Source of the DNA: Brevibacillus parabrevis
Lineage (GTDB): Bacteria > Bacillota > Bacilli > Brevibacillales > Brevibacillaceae
Direction of reading: 5' to 3'
Length of the DNA stretch: 64,000 nt
Assembly: GCF_003710905.1 (NCBI RefSeq)
Contig: NZ_RHHV01000016.1
Coordinates: 49,259-113,258 of the forward strand
Shown: piece by piece, positions 8,836 to 16,762 of the stretch
Layout of the letters: every line of letters begins with the position of its first letter
Position numbering within the stretch: position 1 is the first letter of the stretch
Made by a program: the position numbers and the translations under genes
Notes under the pieces: generated by a model
What the model was told of the DNA's origin: nothing
Database searches by the model: none
Seen by the model: the letters and a program-made list of their open reading frames with translations, nothing else

Positions 8836-9719
8836 ACATTCCCTCCGGCTTCTAGATTTCGTTCCAAACCGCAAATCAGTCCCAGGGCCATATCGGTGCC
8901 TGAAGAAGAACCGATGCCCACGACTTTTTCTAGGGCTGGCAGCAGCTCTTCGCGCGAACCTTGCGTCAAGCAGCGAAGCAAGTCGACCAGCGACTCCCTC
9001 ACTTTTCCGCTCGCTGCCTTTTTTAGCGTGATGGAACTGATTTCATTCGTCAGCTCTCTGGACGACTCGACCACTTTTTCAAAAAAACGGCATGACAAAC
9101 AGCAGGGAATGTTCTGCATCTTGTATACAATGCACAATCCCACCAAAAAATCGTCTCCCGATGGCGTCAGCCCCGGCCCCAGTCCGACAAGCCGGACAGC
9201 CTGCTCGCTGGCTGACTCGCTGTTGCCCTTCGCCAGCTCGATTGACAGCGCCTCGGCACGCTCATTCAGCATGCGGGACGTCTCCCTTTCGAACAAACTG
9301 GCAGGGCGGGAAGACATTTTCATGCCTCCCGTTTTTCCCTTCGCGTCCACATACTGCTTCATGAACGCTACATTTTCGCGCAAAACGTCTATGTCACAAG
9401 GATAGGAAGGCAAGTGCGCTTCCCACTTTGTTGCTTGCCTCATGCAGATGAAGACGCCCGATCCGACAATCAGCTCGTCGCCTTTCCCGTAAACAGGATC
9501 GCCTTCCGCCACCTCCATGCCAGAGAGGGAAGGCAGATCGATCACCAGTGTGTTAGGACCGTTGTCCAGCTTGTTGCAGGCAATCGTGTACAGCTCATTG
9601 TCGTCGAGACATTTCAGATTGATCGTTCGCTCAAAAACACTGTGCACGAACCCGTGAAACGAGGAGCTTGCCAGCTTCTTGCAAAAATCCGCATCGCCAG
9701 ACAATGCCTGAATGCGCAT
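8817..9719 (-). CDS. allH: DUF2877 protein, YlbF/AllH-like
   Basis: A 300-residue DUF2877-family protein. The diagnostic GLGPGLTPSGDDFLVG motif lies near residue 176. The E. coli homologue YlbF is the third partner of the FdrA/YlbE carbamoyltransferase. The gene begins 8 bases after the ankyrin gene stop. Its AGGAG site is rather distant (about 16 bases) from ATG 9719, so expression may depend on coupling to the upstream gene. No catalytic residue assignment is available to me. Confidence 0.85.
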   Translation of the reverse strand: MRIQALSGDADFCKKLASSSFHGFVHSVFERTINLKCLDDNELYTIACNKLDNGPNTLVIDLPSLSGMEVAEGDPVYGKGDELIVGSGVFICMRQATKWEAHLPSYPCDIDVLRENVAFMKQYVDAKGKTGGMKMSSRPASLFERETSRMLNERAEALSIELAKGNSESASEQAVRLVGLGPGLTPSGDDFLVGLCIVYKMQNIPCCLSCRFFEKVVESSRELTNEISSITLKKAASGKVRESLVDLLRCLTQGSREELLPALEKVVGIGSSSGTDMALGLICGLERNLEAGGNVCLPKL

Positions 9720-9727
9720 AGCTTGTG

Positions 9728-10336
9728 TTACTTCGCTCCTGCTGCGAGCAAAATTTGTTCGATTTCGGTGTAGCCTTTTCTTCTGGCAAGCTCAAGCGGT
9801 GTGACCCCGTATTTATCCACCATTTGCACGTTGACGCCATGCTCGATCAAGAGCTTGATGATCGTCTGCTGTTTTTCGCCGCCATCGCCCAAAATGATCG
9901 CTTCGATGAGCGGTGTCCAGCCGACGAAGTTCGTATGGTTTACATTGATATCTGTCGTGGTAAGCAGCTCGCGCACGATGTCTACATGGCCTTTTTCGCA
10001 AGCTGGCGTCAGGCCGACACCGCCAAAACGCGTCAAAAGTTCCAGGTTTGTGCCCGCTTTTACCATCATTTGCACAAGCTCCAGCTTGTTGTGAATGCAA
10101 GCGTACAAAAACGGGTTGAAGCATGTTTCATCCTGCAAATCGATATCCGCACCAGCTTCGATCAAAAATGAAACCGCATCCAAATGATCGTGCATCGCAG
10201 CCGTCAAAATAGCGGTACGCTTCTGTCTGTTTCGCGCATTGATGTCGACGCCTTGCTCCAGGTGCTGTTTCAGCGCCTCGATGTTTCCCTCTGCGGCAGC
10301 TTCGAGAAAAGCCTGCACTACGCTTTGGTCTGTCAT
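9728..10336 (-). CDS. Ankyrin-repeat protein, first gene of the purine-type operon
   Basis: A 202-residue soluble protein built almost entirely of about five ankyrin repeats, with recurring patterns such as GNIEALKQHLEQGVDIN, TPLIEAIILGDGG and GVTPLELARRKGYTEIEQILLAAGA. There is no signal peptide or membrane segment, so it is probably a cytoplasmic protein-binding scaffold. It starts at ATG 10336 after GGGAGGG and is tightly linked to the AllH/F/G genes. It may bind or hold together the multi-subunit carbamoyltransferase, but no enzymatic motif is visible and the role is unknown. Confidence 0.8.
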   Translation of the reverse strand: MTDQSVVQAFLEAAAEGNIEALKQHLEQGVDINARNRQKRTAILTAAMHDHLDAVSFLIEAGADIDLQDETCFNPFLYACIHNKLELVQMMVKAGTNLELLTRFGGVGLTPACEKGHVDIVRELLTTTDINVNHTNFVGWTPLIEAIILGDGGEKQQTIIKLLIEHGVNVQMVDKYGVTPLELARRKGYTEIEQILLAAGAK

Positions 10337-10380
10337 GGTCGCCCTCCCATTTTCTCGTGGTGTTCACCGTTTTTTCTCGC

Positions 10381-10528
10381 AAAAAAATTGGACAAGCCTT
10401 CTGTCTTACAGCATTATTTTAGACAGGGGGCATGAAAACGTCATTGTGTATCGAAACTAAAAAAACGCGAAGGTCATTGTGCACATTGCATAAATAGCTT
10501 CTGTCCCGACACGAAGGAGTGATCCCGG
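10381..10528. promoter_or_regulatory. Divergent control region, candidate PucR-family sites
   Basis: This is the only stretch between the minus-strand catabolic operon and the plus-strand regulator. It contains the direct repeat GTCATTGTG at 10440-10448 and 10473-10481, spaced 33 bases (about three helical turns). The second copy sits in CATTGTGCACATTG. It also holds a dyad CTGTCT / AGACAG at 10401-10426. These are plausible operator elements for the adjacent regulator, unproven. Confidence 0.4.
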
Positions 10529-12223
10529 ATGTTGACCATAAAAGATTTGCTCCAGATCAAATCCATCGAAGGCATCAAGATCATTGCCGGAGAACAAGGC
10601 ATCGACAATGTCATATCCATCGTCAACATCATAGAGAACCCTGATGCCTTCGACTGGCTGTCTTCCAACGAGCTTTTGCTGTCTACCGGGTACATTTTCA
10701 AGGACAATCCCGAACTGCAAAACAAAATCATCAAGGAACTGGCAGAAATCAACTGCTCGGGGCTGTGCATCAAAATGCAGCGTTACTTTGATCAAATCCC
10801 GCAAAACATGATCGACCTCGCCAACCAATACGGCCTGCCGCTTTTGGCGCTGCCTTTTGAATACACGCTGTCCAAAGTAATCGCCATCATCAACGAAAAA
10901 GCATCGGGACGTTACGATTTGCTGAACCGCAAGACGCTGGACATGCACAACGCGCTGTTTCGGATCGCGCTGGAAGGCGGCGGCCTGGACCGCATCTCCT
11001 CCGAGCTGTCCGAGACGATCAACAATCCGGTTCTGTTCCTGGATCGGGACTGGCATCTGCTGCAAGCGACAGAAGTCGCCGAGAATCCGATACCGCTCGC
11101 CTCCTGCCTGACGCTGAACAAGAACAGGCCCGTTTTTACCCGAGAGTTTACCGATTCTGTCCCGAAAAATATCAGCCAGATCAAAAAATCGATCAAGCGG
11201 ATTTACCACGCGAAAAACCAGGACGTCAAATGCCGAATCTTGCCTGTCGCCGTCGCCAACTACATATATGGCTACATCGTTGTCTGGCAAACGGTTCGCG
11301 AGCTGAATGAATTTGACTACATCGTGCTGGAGCAAGCTTCTACCATCGTAGCGCTGGAGCGGATCAAGGCGCGGGAAATCGAGGAAGTGAAGCTGAAGAT
11401 CAGGCAGGACTTTTTCGACGATCTTTTGACGGGCAAAATCACCTCGGCTGAATCGATCCAGACATTGTGCGATCTGCACGGACTCAATTCGGCTTACACG
11501 TACTTCTGCATGGTCATCAACATCGAGCCTGTCGAGCTGGAAGAGATGGCCGATATGGTCGATCGCAAATACGAGCTGGACCGGATCGCCAAAAAATGCG
11601 TGGATCTGGTCTACGACTACTCAAGCAAAGCGCCTGGAGAGGTCACTTGCTTTTACCGCAACAACCGGATCATCATTTTGCTCGGGCAGCATGAGCATCG
11701 CCCGCTGATTTCCGTCAGCGAAGCCAAGCAGTTTGCTGGCGAGCTGTACAGCGCTCTTGCGGAGAAAATCAAGAAGACCTTGTTTTTCATCGGCATCGGC
11801 CGATCCTACAAGACGATTGCTTCCTTGCACAAAAGCTTTTCCGAAGCGCACGAAGCGATCCGGCTCATGCAGCGCTTCAACAGCAAAGGCGATGTCTCGC
11901 ATTTTGAAGACTACTCGGTCTATCATTTTCTCGATTCCAACATCAAGGACAGCGAGTTGGAGGACTTTTTCCTCAAGCGGCTCGGCAAGCTGTACGAGCA
12001 CGATCAACAGTTCGGCACGAGCTTCATGGTGACGCTGGACCAATACTTTTTGCATAACCAAAATGTCAGCGAAGCGGCAAAAGCGATGTTCATCCATCGC
12101 AACACGTTTATTTACCGGATTGAAAAGATTAAGGAACTGCTGAACATGGATTTGAAAAATTCGGAGGAGCTGTTGCAAATTCAGCTTGCTTTGAAAATCG
12201 GGAAGCTGCTGCATAAAGACTGA
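10529..12223 (+). CDS. pucR: PucR-family transcriptional regulator
   Basis: A 564-residue regulator. Residues 1-120 form the purine-catabolism PurC/PucR N-terminal sensor domain (opening MLTIKDLLQIKSIEGIKIIA). A middle region of about 300 residues follows, and at the C-terminus (about 505-555) is the PucR helix-turn-helix with NVSEAAKAMFIHRNTFIYRI. In B. subtilis PucR switches on purine catabolic genes in response to ureide intermediates. AAGGAG lies before ATG 10529. It is divergent from the ankyrin-AllHFG-ArcC operon, which is its likely target. Confidence 0.85.
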   Translation: MLTIKDLLQIKSIEGIKIIAGEQGIDNVISIVNIIENPDAFDWLSSNELLLSTGYIFKDNPELQNKIIKELAEINCSGLCIKMQRYFDQIPQNMIDLANQYGLPLLALPFEYTLSKVIAIINEKASGRYDLLNRKTLDMHNALFRIALEGGGLDRISSELSETINNPVLFLDRDWHLLQATEVAENPIPLASCLTLNKNRPVFTREFTDSVPKNISQIKKSIKRIYHAKNQDVKCRILPVAVANYIYGYIVVWQTVRELNEFDYIVLEQASTIVALERIKAREIEEVKLKIRQDFFDDLLTGKITSAESIQTLCDLHGLNSAYTYFCMVINIEPVELEEMADMVDRKYELDRIAKKCVDLVYDYSSKAPGEVTCFYRNNRIIILLGQHEHRPLISVSEAKQFAGELYSALAEKIKKTLFFIGIGRSYKTIASLHKSFSEAHEAIRLMQRFNSKGDVSHFEDYSVYHFLDSNIKDSELEDFFLKRLGKLYEHDQQFGTSFMVTLDQYFLHNQNVSEAAKAMFIHRNTFIYRIEKIKELLNMDLKNSEELLQIQLALKIGKLLHKD

Positions 12224-12280
12224 AAAAGCTCTCTGCTCACACAAGAAACAGCAGCAAAAGAAACAGGCGAACAGAAACGG

Positions 12281-12322
12281 GAAAAAGCTATCTCCCAGGT
12301 CAGATTACCTGTAGGAGATAGC
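12281..12322 (-). terminator. Rho-independent terminator after the exported-protein genes
   Basis: GCTATCTCC ... GGAGATAGC with an inner AGGT/ACCT pair forms a hairpin that is followed by TTTTT when read on the minus strand. It ends the three-gene unit that starts near 14.3 kb and faces the pucR gene. Confidence 0.75.
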
Positions 12323-12362
12323 CCTATCGCTTGTCGCTTACGGATTAAGCGCTCTTGAGTAG

Positions 12363-12968
12363 TTAACTTTTCTTATCTTTTAGCTTTGCTATTGCTGCGT
12401 CTACTTTTTTATGCAAATTTAATTCTGTGTTAAAAGGCACATAAAAGATCAAGGCATTATCAACCTCATAAATAAACGGAACGATCATATCTGTCCTCTC
12501 TCTTATTACTTCAAATTCCAACCGCCCTCTTACTCGCTCTTCATAAGATTCATAAACGTATATATGAAGATGCTCCATCTCACCAATTTGATAACTCTCC
12601 GGTGTTTTTTTATTCAATGGAAAGTACGATAGTTTTGCAGGATTTAACGGTAACCCGTTGTCTTTAAATGCCTGTTTAATTTCCTCTGAACTAAGCAACC
12701 TTGTAATCTTTGCTTTCATTACTTCTACATTTTGCTTTTCGGGATTCCATTTCGTTGTGTAGCCTAAACTTTCAGCGAGTGGCCTCAATGGAACATAAGT
12801 TGTCCCTTTATAATTTAATGCTTGCTTTGCAAGAGGAAGCTTTTGACCGTCAACTATTACATCCTTAATATTAAAGCTGACAGCAATTTGATGTAGAGGT
12901 TCAGCAAAAACACTTATGGAAGTAAATAGCACACCTCCGACAATAAAGCCTGATAAAAATTTTCTCAT
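12363..12968 (-). CDS. Exported protein with copper-amine-oxidase N-terminal-like (stalk) domain
   Basis: A 201-residue protein with a signal peptide (MRKFLSGFIVGGVLFTSISVFA). It is followed by a stalk domain typical of Bacillaceae surface proteins: VDGQKLPL..ALNYKGTTYVPLRPLAESLG and KWNPEKQNVEV. The C-terminal 100 residues are not recognised. ATG 12968 is chosen because AAAGAGG stands upstream; an in-frame GTG at 12980 overlaps that site. The gene is markedly AT-rich compared with its flanks and is last in a three-gene set of exported proteins. Confidence 0.7.
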   Translation of the reverse strand: MRKFLSGFIVGGVLFTSISVFAEPLHQIAVSFNIKDVIVDGQKLPLAKQALNYKGTTYVPLRPLAESLGYTTKWNPEKQNVEVMKAKITRLLSSEEIKQAFKDNGLPLNPAKLSYFPLNKKTPESYQIGEMEHLHIYVYESYEERVRGRLEFEVIRERTDMIVPFIYEVDNALIFYVPFNTELNLHKKVDAAIAKLKDKKS

Positions 12969-13035
12969 ATGGTATTTCACCTCTTTACGATAATCAAAAT
13001 ACGTTGGAGTACATAGCCAACGGATTATTTTTTAT

Positions 13036-13665
13036 TTATTCCCAATTATACTTCTGAACTACTTTATCTTTTAATTTTTGAAAATGATTCAAATTATCCC
13101 CAATAATTTCTTCATTTGCTACATCATCATATGTTGCATCTTCAAAATCTGTTATAAACGTACGATTTTTAACATTATCGTTAATTGAGTGATCGTACTT
13201 TCCTTGATACATTCCGACAATTTGGTAGGAGTTTTCTTTTGGAGTATCTCGTAAGAACAACGTGTACTCTCCTTCTTCATTCATTAAATTATAACCTTCA
13301 ACCGTAACAAACTCATTTTTCTCGCTATCTATTGCAGCTGGCTCGAAGACCAGCACATTGTCCTCTTTCTCAAGATCGCCTTTGATAACTTTAATAATCT
13401 TAACTTTTGATTTCGAAAAAGGTACAAAATCGGTGACAGAATCTCCGAGAATCGTTTCTCTTTCTCCGGTAAATTTGGCATTTACAATTATTGGGGATTG
13501 ATTCTCTAATTCTTCAATATCTTCATAAACTTTATAATCGGCATGGTAAGAAAATATTTTCATTCCTTCCGTTTTCGCCATAAGCGTACCAGATGTGTAA
13601 TTAATGCCAACAATTGCTGCAGCCATTGCAATTATTCCAATAGTTAGTTTAGTCCTTTTATTCAT
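13036..13665 (-). CDS. Exported protein of unknown function
   Basis: A 209-residue protein with a signal-anchor or signal peptide (residues 5-30) and an acidic, lysine-rich exported part. FTGERETILGD, VIKVIKGDLEKEDNVLVFEP and YTLFLRDTPKENSYQIVGMYQGKY give it a beta-rich look. I do not recognise a named family. Its codon use is AT-rich like the two flanking genes, and the 18-base gap to the upstream metalloprotease-like gene suggests co-transcription. Confidence 0.65.
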   Translation of the reverse strand: MNKRTKLTIGIIAMAAAIVGINYTSGTLMAKTEGMKIFSYHADYKVYEDIEELENQSPIIVNAKFTGERETILGDSVTDFVPFSKSKVKIIKVIKGDLEKEDNVLVFEPAAIDSEKNEFVTVEGYNLMNEEGEYTLFLRDTPKENSYQIVGMYQGKYDHSINDNVKNRTFITDFEDATYDDVANEEIIGDNLNHFQKLKDKVVQKYNWE

Positions 13666-13683
13666 TTTATTATATCCTCCTCA

Positions 13684-14292
13684 TTAATACTTCCATTGAA
13701 GGTTCGATATATCTAATTGCTGAAGGTCAGGATAGCTGATTTGTCCTGAAACCATGACTGATTTTACACCATCATACTGATGCTCCATTGCAAAGGCATG
13801 ACCAATTTCATGAATAGTAGTTTTATTGCGCTCATCCGAAGTAAATTTGTGCTGTTTCATCATATAATCATTCAACCAAATTTTTGCATAAGCCCATGTT
13901 TCATAATTAGATGCGCGCTCATAGCTAGTAGTTTTGGGATCAATTTTAAACGGGATCATAATCCCGAATGCATCTCTTGCATACTCACTAGAATTTTTTT
14001 CATCTATCACTATGCTTAACATTTCACCATCACCACTTGATAATTTCCTAAATCCAATATTTGCATCACTAATTGAATCAAATTCATTTATAGCATCATC
14101 GACATATCTAGAGTACCCAAGTCTATCTACAGCGTTACTAGTTGAATATGTTAATTTTGAATACTTATTATTGAGAAATCCACCTCCTGGCCAAAAAGCG
14201 TCAGCATTTGTTTTTCCTTGAAATCCAGATACTGGAATCGAAAAGACACTTGCCACAAAAAGAAAGGCAACTAGCGATGTCATTTTCCTCAT
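13684..14292 (-). CDS. Secreted metzincin-like zinc metalloprotease (small)
   Basis: A 202-residue exported protein with a signal peptide ending near residue 25. Its catalytic helix reads HEIGHAFAMEH, which supplies the three zinc-binding histidines and the glutamate of the metzincin HExxHxxGxxH consensus. Alanine replaces the usual glycine. SVMVSGQ some 10 residues later is a possible Met-turn. The size and matrixin-like layout suggest an M10/M57-type endopeptidase acting outside the cell. ATG 14292 follows GGGGTG; a GTG at 14304 is the alternative. The gene is AT-rich. Confidence 0.7.
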   Translation of the reverse strand: MRKMTSLVAFLFVASVFSIPVSGFQGKTNADAFWPGGGFLNNKYSKLTYSTSNAVDRLGYSRYVDDAINEFDSISDANIGFRKLSSGDGEMLSIVIDEKNSSEYARDAFGIMIPFKIDPKTTSYERASNYETWAYAKIWLNDYMMKQHKFTSDERNKTTIHEIGHAFAMEHQYDGVKSVMVSGQISYPDLQQLDISNLQWKY

Positions 14293-14501
14293 AAAAACAT
14301 ACACCCCATTTTTTGTAAAATTTTACTTTTAATATAACCAAGTATATTCACTTTCTGCAACTACTGTATATTTACAAAATTCGACATTACTATTTGTATA
14401 AATACAAGTTTCTATCGTCATTTCGATATTCTTCACCATTATTTCGTTGTACTTTCTTAATAAGGTAAAAACTGAGATTGGCCCCTTTTCAAAGCCTAAA
14501 T

Positions 14502-14546
14502 AAAAAACCTCAAAAGCTGCTTTACAGGCAACTTTTCAGGTTTTTA
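14502..14546. terminator. Bidirectional terminator in an AT-rich gap
   Basis: AAAAAACCTCAAAAGCTGC pairs with GGCAACTTTTCAGGTTTTT across a short loop, flanked by A-runs and T-runs, so it can stop transcription of the nitroreductase gene from the right. The rest of the 14305-14543 gap is AT-rich and should hold the promoter of the metalloprotease unit, but I see no clear -35/-10 pair. Confidence 0.75.
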
Positions 14547-14554
14547 AACTATCG

Positions 14555-15112
14555 TTACAGCCAAGTCGTCTTCTCTTCCGCAGCCACACGGTTTGTCACA
14601 GGCGCATCCGCTTCCGGGTAGCCGATGAACAGCGTGCCTACAACCTTTTTGTTTTCCGGCGAGCCGAGAAATTCCAGCAAGCGCTCGTCGCGCACCAAGC
14701 CGATTCCTCTCGTGCGCCAAACCATGCCAAGTCCAAGCTCCTTCGCCGCGAGCCACATGGAGTGAATCGCGCAGCATACAGCGTATTCGTTGTCTTCCGA
14801 TGAAGCCTCGTCGCCCGGAATTACATCCGATGTGACGACGATGACCAGCGGTGTTTTTTCCAAAACAGCCAAAGAGTCCTGGACGAGATTCGGCTTGGTC
14901 GGAAAACGCTCCAGCAAAAACGCCTTGGCGATTTCCTCAAACCGTTGCTTTGCCTCTCCTCTGATAACGTAAAAATGCCACGGCTGGCGCAAACGGTCAT
15001 TCGGGGCCAAAACGGCGCAATCGAGCAGCGCCTGGATTTTCTCTGTTTCGACTTCTTTCGGAATATAGTTGCGGACGGCTCTTCTCTCTTTCAATGTTTC
15101 GACTACGGACAC
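14555..15112 (-). CDS. Nitroreductase-family FMN oxidoreductase
   Basis: A 185-residue nitroreductase-fold protein. It has the N-terminal ETLKERRAVRNYIPKEV (FMN-binding RRxxRxY-like start), APNDRLRQPWHFYVIRG, and the C-terminal LGSPENKKVVGTLFIGYPEADAP typical of the family. These enzymes use NAD(P)H and FMN to reduce nitro-aromatics, quinones or related compounds; the substrate is open. GAGGAGGT stands before GTG 15112, so this start is preferred over upstream in-frame codons as far as 15175. It is apparently monocistronic, with a terminator on its 3' side. Confidence 0.82.
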   Translation of the reverse strand: MSVVETLKERRAVRNYIPKEVETEKIQALLDCAVLAPNDRLRQPWHFYVIRGEAKQRFEEIAKAFLLERFPTKPNLVQDSLAVLEKTPLVIVVTSDVIPGDEASSEDNEYAVCCAIHSMWLAAKELGLGMVWRTRGIGLVRDERLLEFLGSPENKKVVGTLFIGYPEADAPVTNRVAAEEKTTWL

Positions 15113-15178
15113 GACTGTTACCTCCTCGCTTTCTTTCCATTCATAAATTTCCCATTTCATTATATCGAATGGCAAATC

Positions 15179-15226
15179 GGTTCGTATAGAGCGGCCGGAA
15201 GATTACGCTCCGAACCCCGTTTTTTT
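15179..15226 (+). terminator. Plus-strand hairpin with T-tract, no plus-strand gene upstream
   Basis: GGTTCG and GAGC pair with GCTC and CGAACC (bulge TATA), followed on the plus strand by CCGTTTTTTTT. Genes on both sides are on the minus strand, so this terminator has no obvious client; see findings. Confidence 0.55.
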
Positions 15227-15484
15227 TCATTTAGAATGAATCGCCATATGCGCCGTGTGCTCGTCTTCTTTTTTCACGTAAATATCGTACTGGGTACGAT
15301 CCTCGCGCGGAAACATCCCTGCGCTGTCTGCTCCCAAGTGACTCCGACCATATGAGTACGAACGAGTCCGAAACTTCACCCCGTGGGCGGACAACTTGTG
15401 GACGATTTGCAAATATCGCTCGTGACCGAACGCCGTATAAACTAGGCACTTGTATTTGGAAAAGAGCGTGAGAAAAAAGTTCAT
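15227..15484 (-). CDS. Small conserved-looking protein, DUF2007-like pattern
   Basis: An 85-residue protein starting MNFFLTLFSKYKCLVYTAF at ATG 15484, which has GGGAGGTG at ideal spacing; an upstream ATG (15565) has none. The layout is a beta strand, a helix (HERYLQIVHKLSAHGV), a strand rich in Arg/Ser, and then QYDIYVKKEDEHTAHMAIH. This resembles the small DUF2007-type putative signal-transducing proteins, but similarity is weak. No catalytic motif, signal peptide or membrane segment is convincing. Function unknown. Confidence 0.55.
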   Translation of the reverse strand: MNFFLTLFSKYKCLVYTAFGHERYLQIVHKLSAHGVKFRTRSYSYGRSHLGADSAGMFPREDRTQYDIYVKKEDEHTAHMAIHSK

Positions 15485-15697
15485 GAACGCACCTCCCTCC
15501 CTTTCATCTGGCACATGCCAAACAATGGCTGAATCAAAATTAATAATTGACAGAAAATTATCCACTCGTTACTATGAATTATACAACTAACCATACAACT
15601 ATACGTGTATTAGTCTTCTTGTTGTATGAACTTTGGAAAAGGAGGTTGCGATGCACAAGCCGTCAACACGTCAAAACGTCAAATCCAAGGAGGACTT

Positions 15698-16636
15698 ATG
15701 AACAAGCCAAAATATGTCTCTGCCAACATCCTACTCGCTCTCATTCTGCTTTTTGCGGGCTTCCAGCAAAGTACATTCGCCCAGGACAAGATTTCTGCAA
15801 ACCAAACAGCTGCGATTACAGCAACAGAAAGTCCCGTCTCCATCGCCAACAAGTCGTACGTCGTTCCCGGAATTTTGACAGTGCCTTCCACAGCAACAAA
15901 AGAACATCCAGCTCCTGCTGTGCTGCTCTTGCATGGCACGGGCGGAAACAAAAACGAGCTGGGGGATATTTACAAAAAACTGGCAGCCAAGCTGGCCGCA
16001 AACGGGTACGCATCTTTGCGCATCGATTTTGTCGGCGGTGGCGACAGCAAGGTCCCTTATGTCTACAACAACTTTGACGATTCCGTGCTCGATGCCAATC
16101 AAGCTATCGCTTTTCTCGCAAACAACCCGCTGGTCGACAAAACAAGAATCGGCGTTCTCGGCTGGAGTCAAGGTGGCCGGATTGCGCAAGTAGTGGCAGC
16201 GAGAAACGAATCGGTCAAAGCGCTCGTGACGTGGGCATCTGCTTCTTCCAACGGCGCGACAGACTTCGAAGATATGTTCAAGTATGAGGAGCAGGCAATA
16301 AAAAATGGCTACTACGATTTCGTATTGCCATGGGGCAGCAAGCTTCGCCTTGGCAAGCAGTGGTTTGTGGCGATGAAAAATTCAAAAGCAATGGAAGAAA
16401 TCAAACAGTACACAGGCCCGCTGTTAGCCATTCACGGCTCTTTGGATGTCATTGTGGCTCCTGCCAAGTCACGCGAATTGCTGAAAAACGCAGGCAGCAA
16501 CGATGCGACTTTGCGCATTTTGGACAAGGCAGATCACGGATTTCTCCTTGTCAAAGGCGACAGCCTCAATCCTGACCAGTCCACACCGGAAGAACTGCTC
16601 AAAATAACGGTCGATTGGCTTGCCGAAAAATTATAG
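15698..16636 (+). CDS. Exported alpha/beta hydrolase (dienelactone-hydrolase/S9-like)
   Basis: A 312-residue protein with an N-terminal signal sequence (about residues 1-28, ending TFAQ). It has the oxyanion-region LLLHGTGGNKNE, the nucleophile elbow GWSQGG, a downstream acid in HGSLDVIV and the catalytic histidine in DKADHGFLL. It is therefore a serine hydrolase, probably an esterase or peptidase working outside the membrane. AAGGAGG precedes ATG 15698. It is a single plus-strand gene among minus-strand neighbours, with its own terminator. Confidence 0.8.
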   Translation: MNKPKYVSANILLALILLFAGFQQSTFAQDKISANQTAAITATESPVSIANKSYVVPGILTVPSTATKEHPAPAVLLLHGTGGNKNELGDIYKKLAAKLAANGYASLRIDFVGGGDSKVPYVYNNFDDSVLDANQAIAFLANNPLVDKTRIGVLGWSQGGRIAQVVAARNESVKALVTWASASSNGATDFEDMFKYEEQAIKNGYYDFVLPWGSKLRLGKQWFVAMKNSKAMEEIKQYTGPLLAIHGSLDVIVAPAKSRELLKNAGSNDATLRILDKADHGFLLVKGDSLNPDQSTPEELLKITVDWLAEKL

Positions 16637-16659
16637 CAACCTCTCTCTAACGATAGCGA

Positions 16660-16691
16660 AAATCCCATCAGCGCACCTTCTGATGGGATTT
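16660..16691. terminator. Terminator after the hydrolase gene
   Basis: A 12-bp perfect stem AAATCCCATCAG / CTGATGGGATTT with an 8-base loop lies 24 bases past the stop codon. The T-run is short (TTTCTG). It can also serve the converging GntR gene. Confidence 0.7.
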
Positions 16692-16762
16692 CTGTCATAT
16701 GCCGCAAGTATAGGGCAGACAGGCAGGCGAAACACATTCGCTGGCTGCTGTTTACCGCTTTC

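Noticed and set aside
12224..12362. Terminator for the PucR-family gene on the plus strand
   Set aside because: The hairpin at 12287-12322 has its T-run only on the minus strand; no plus-strand T-run follows.
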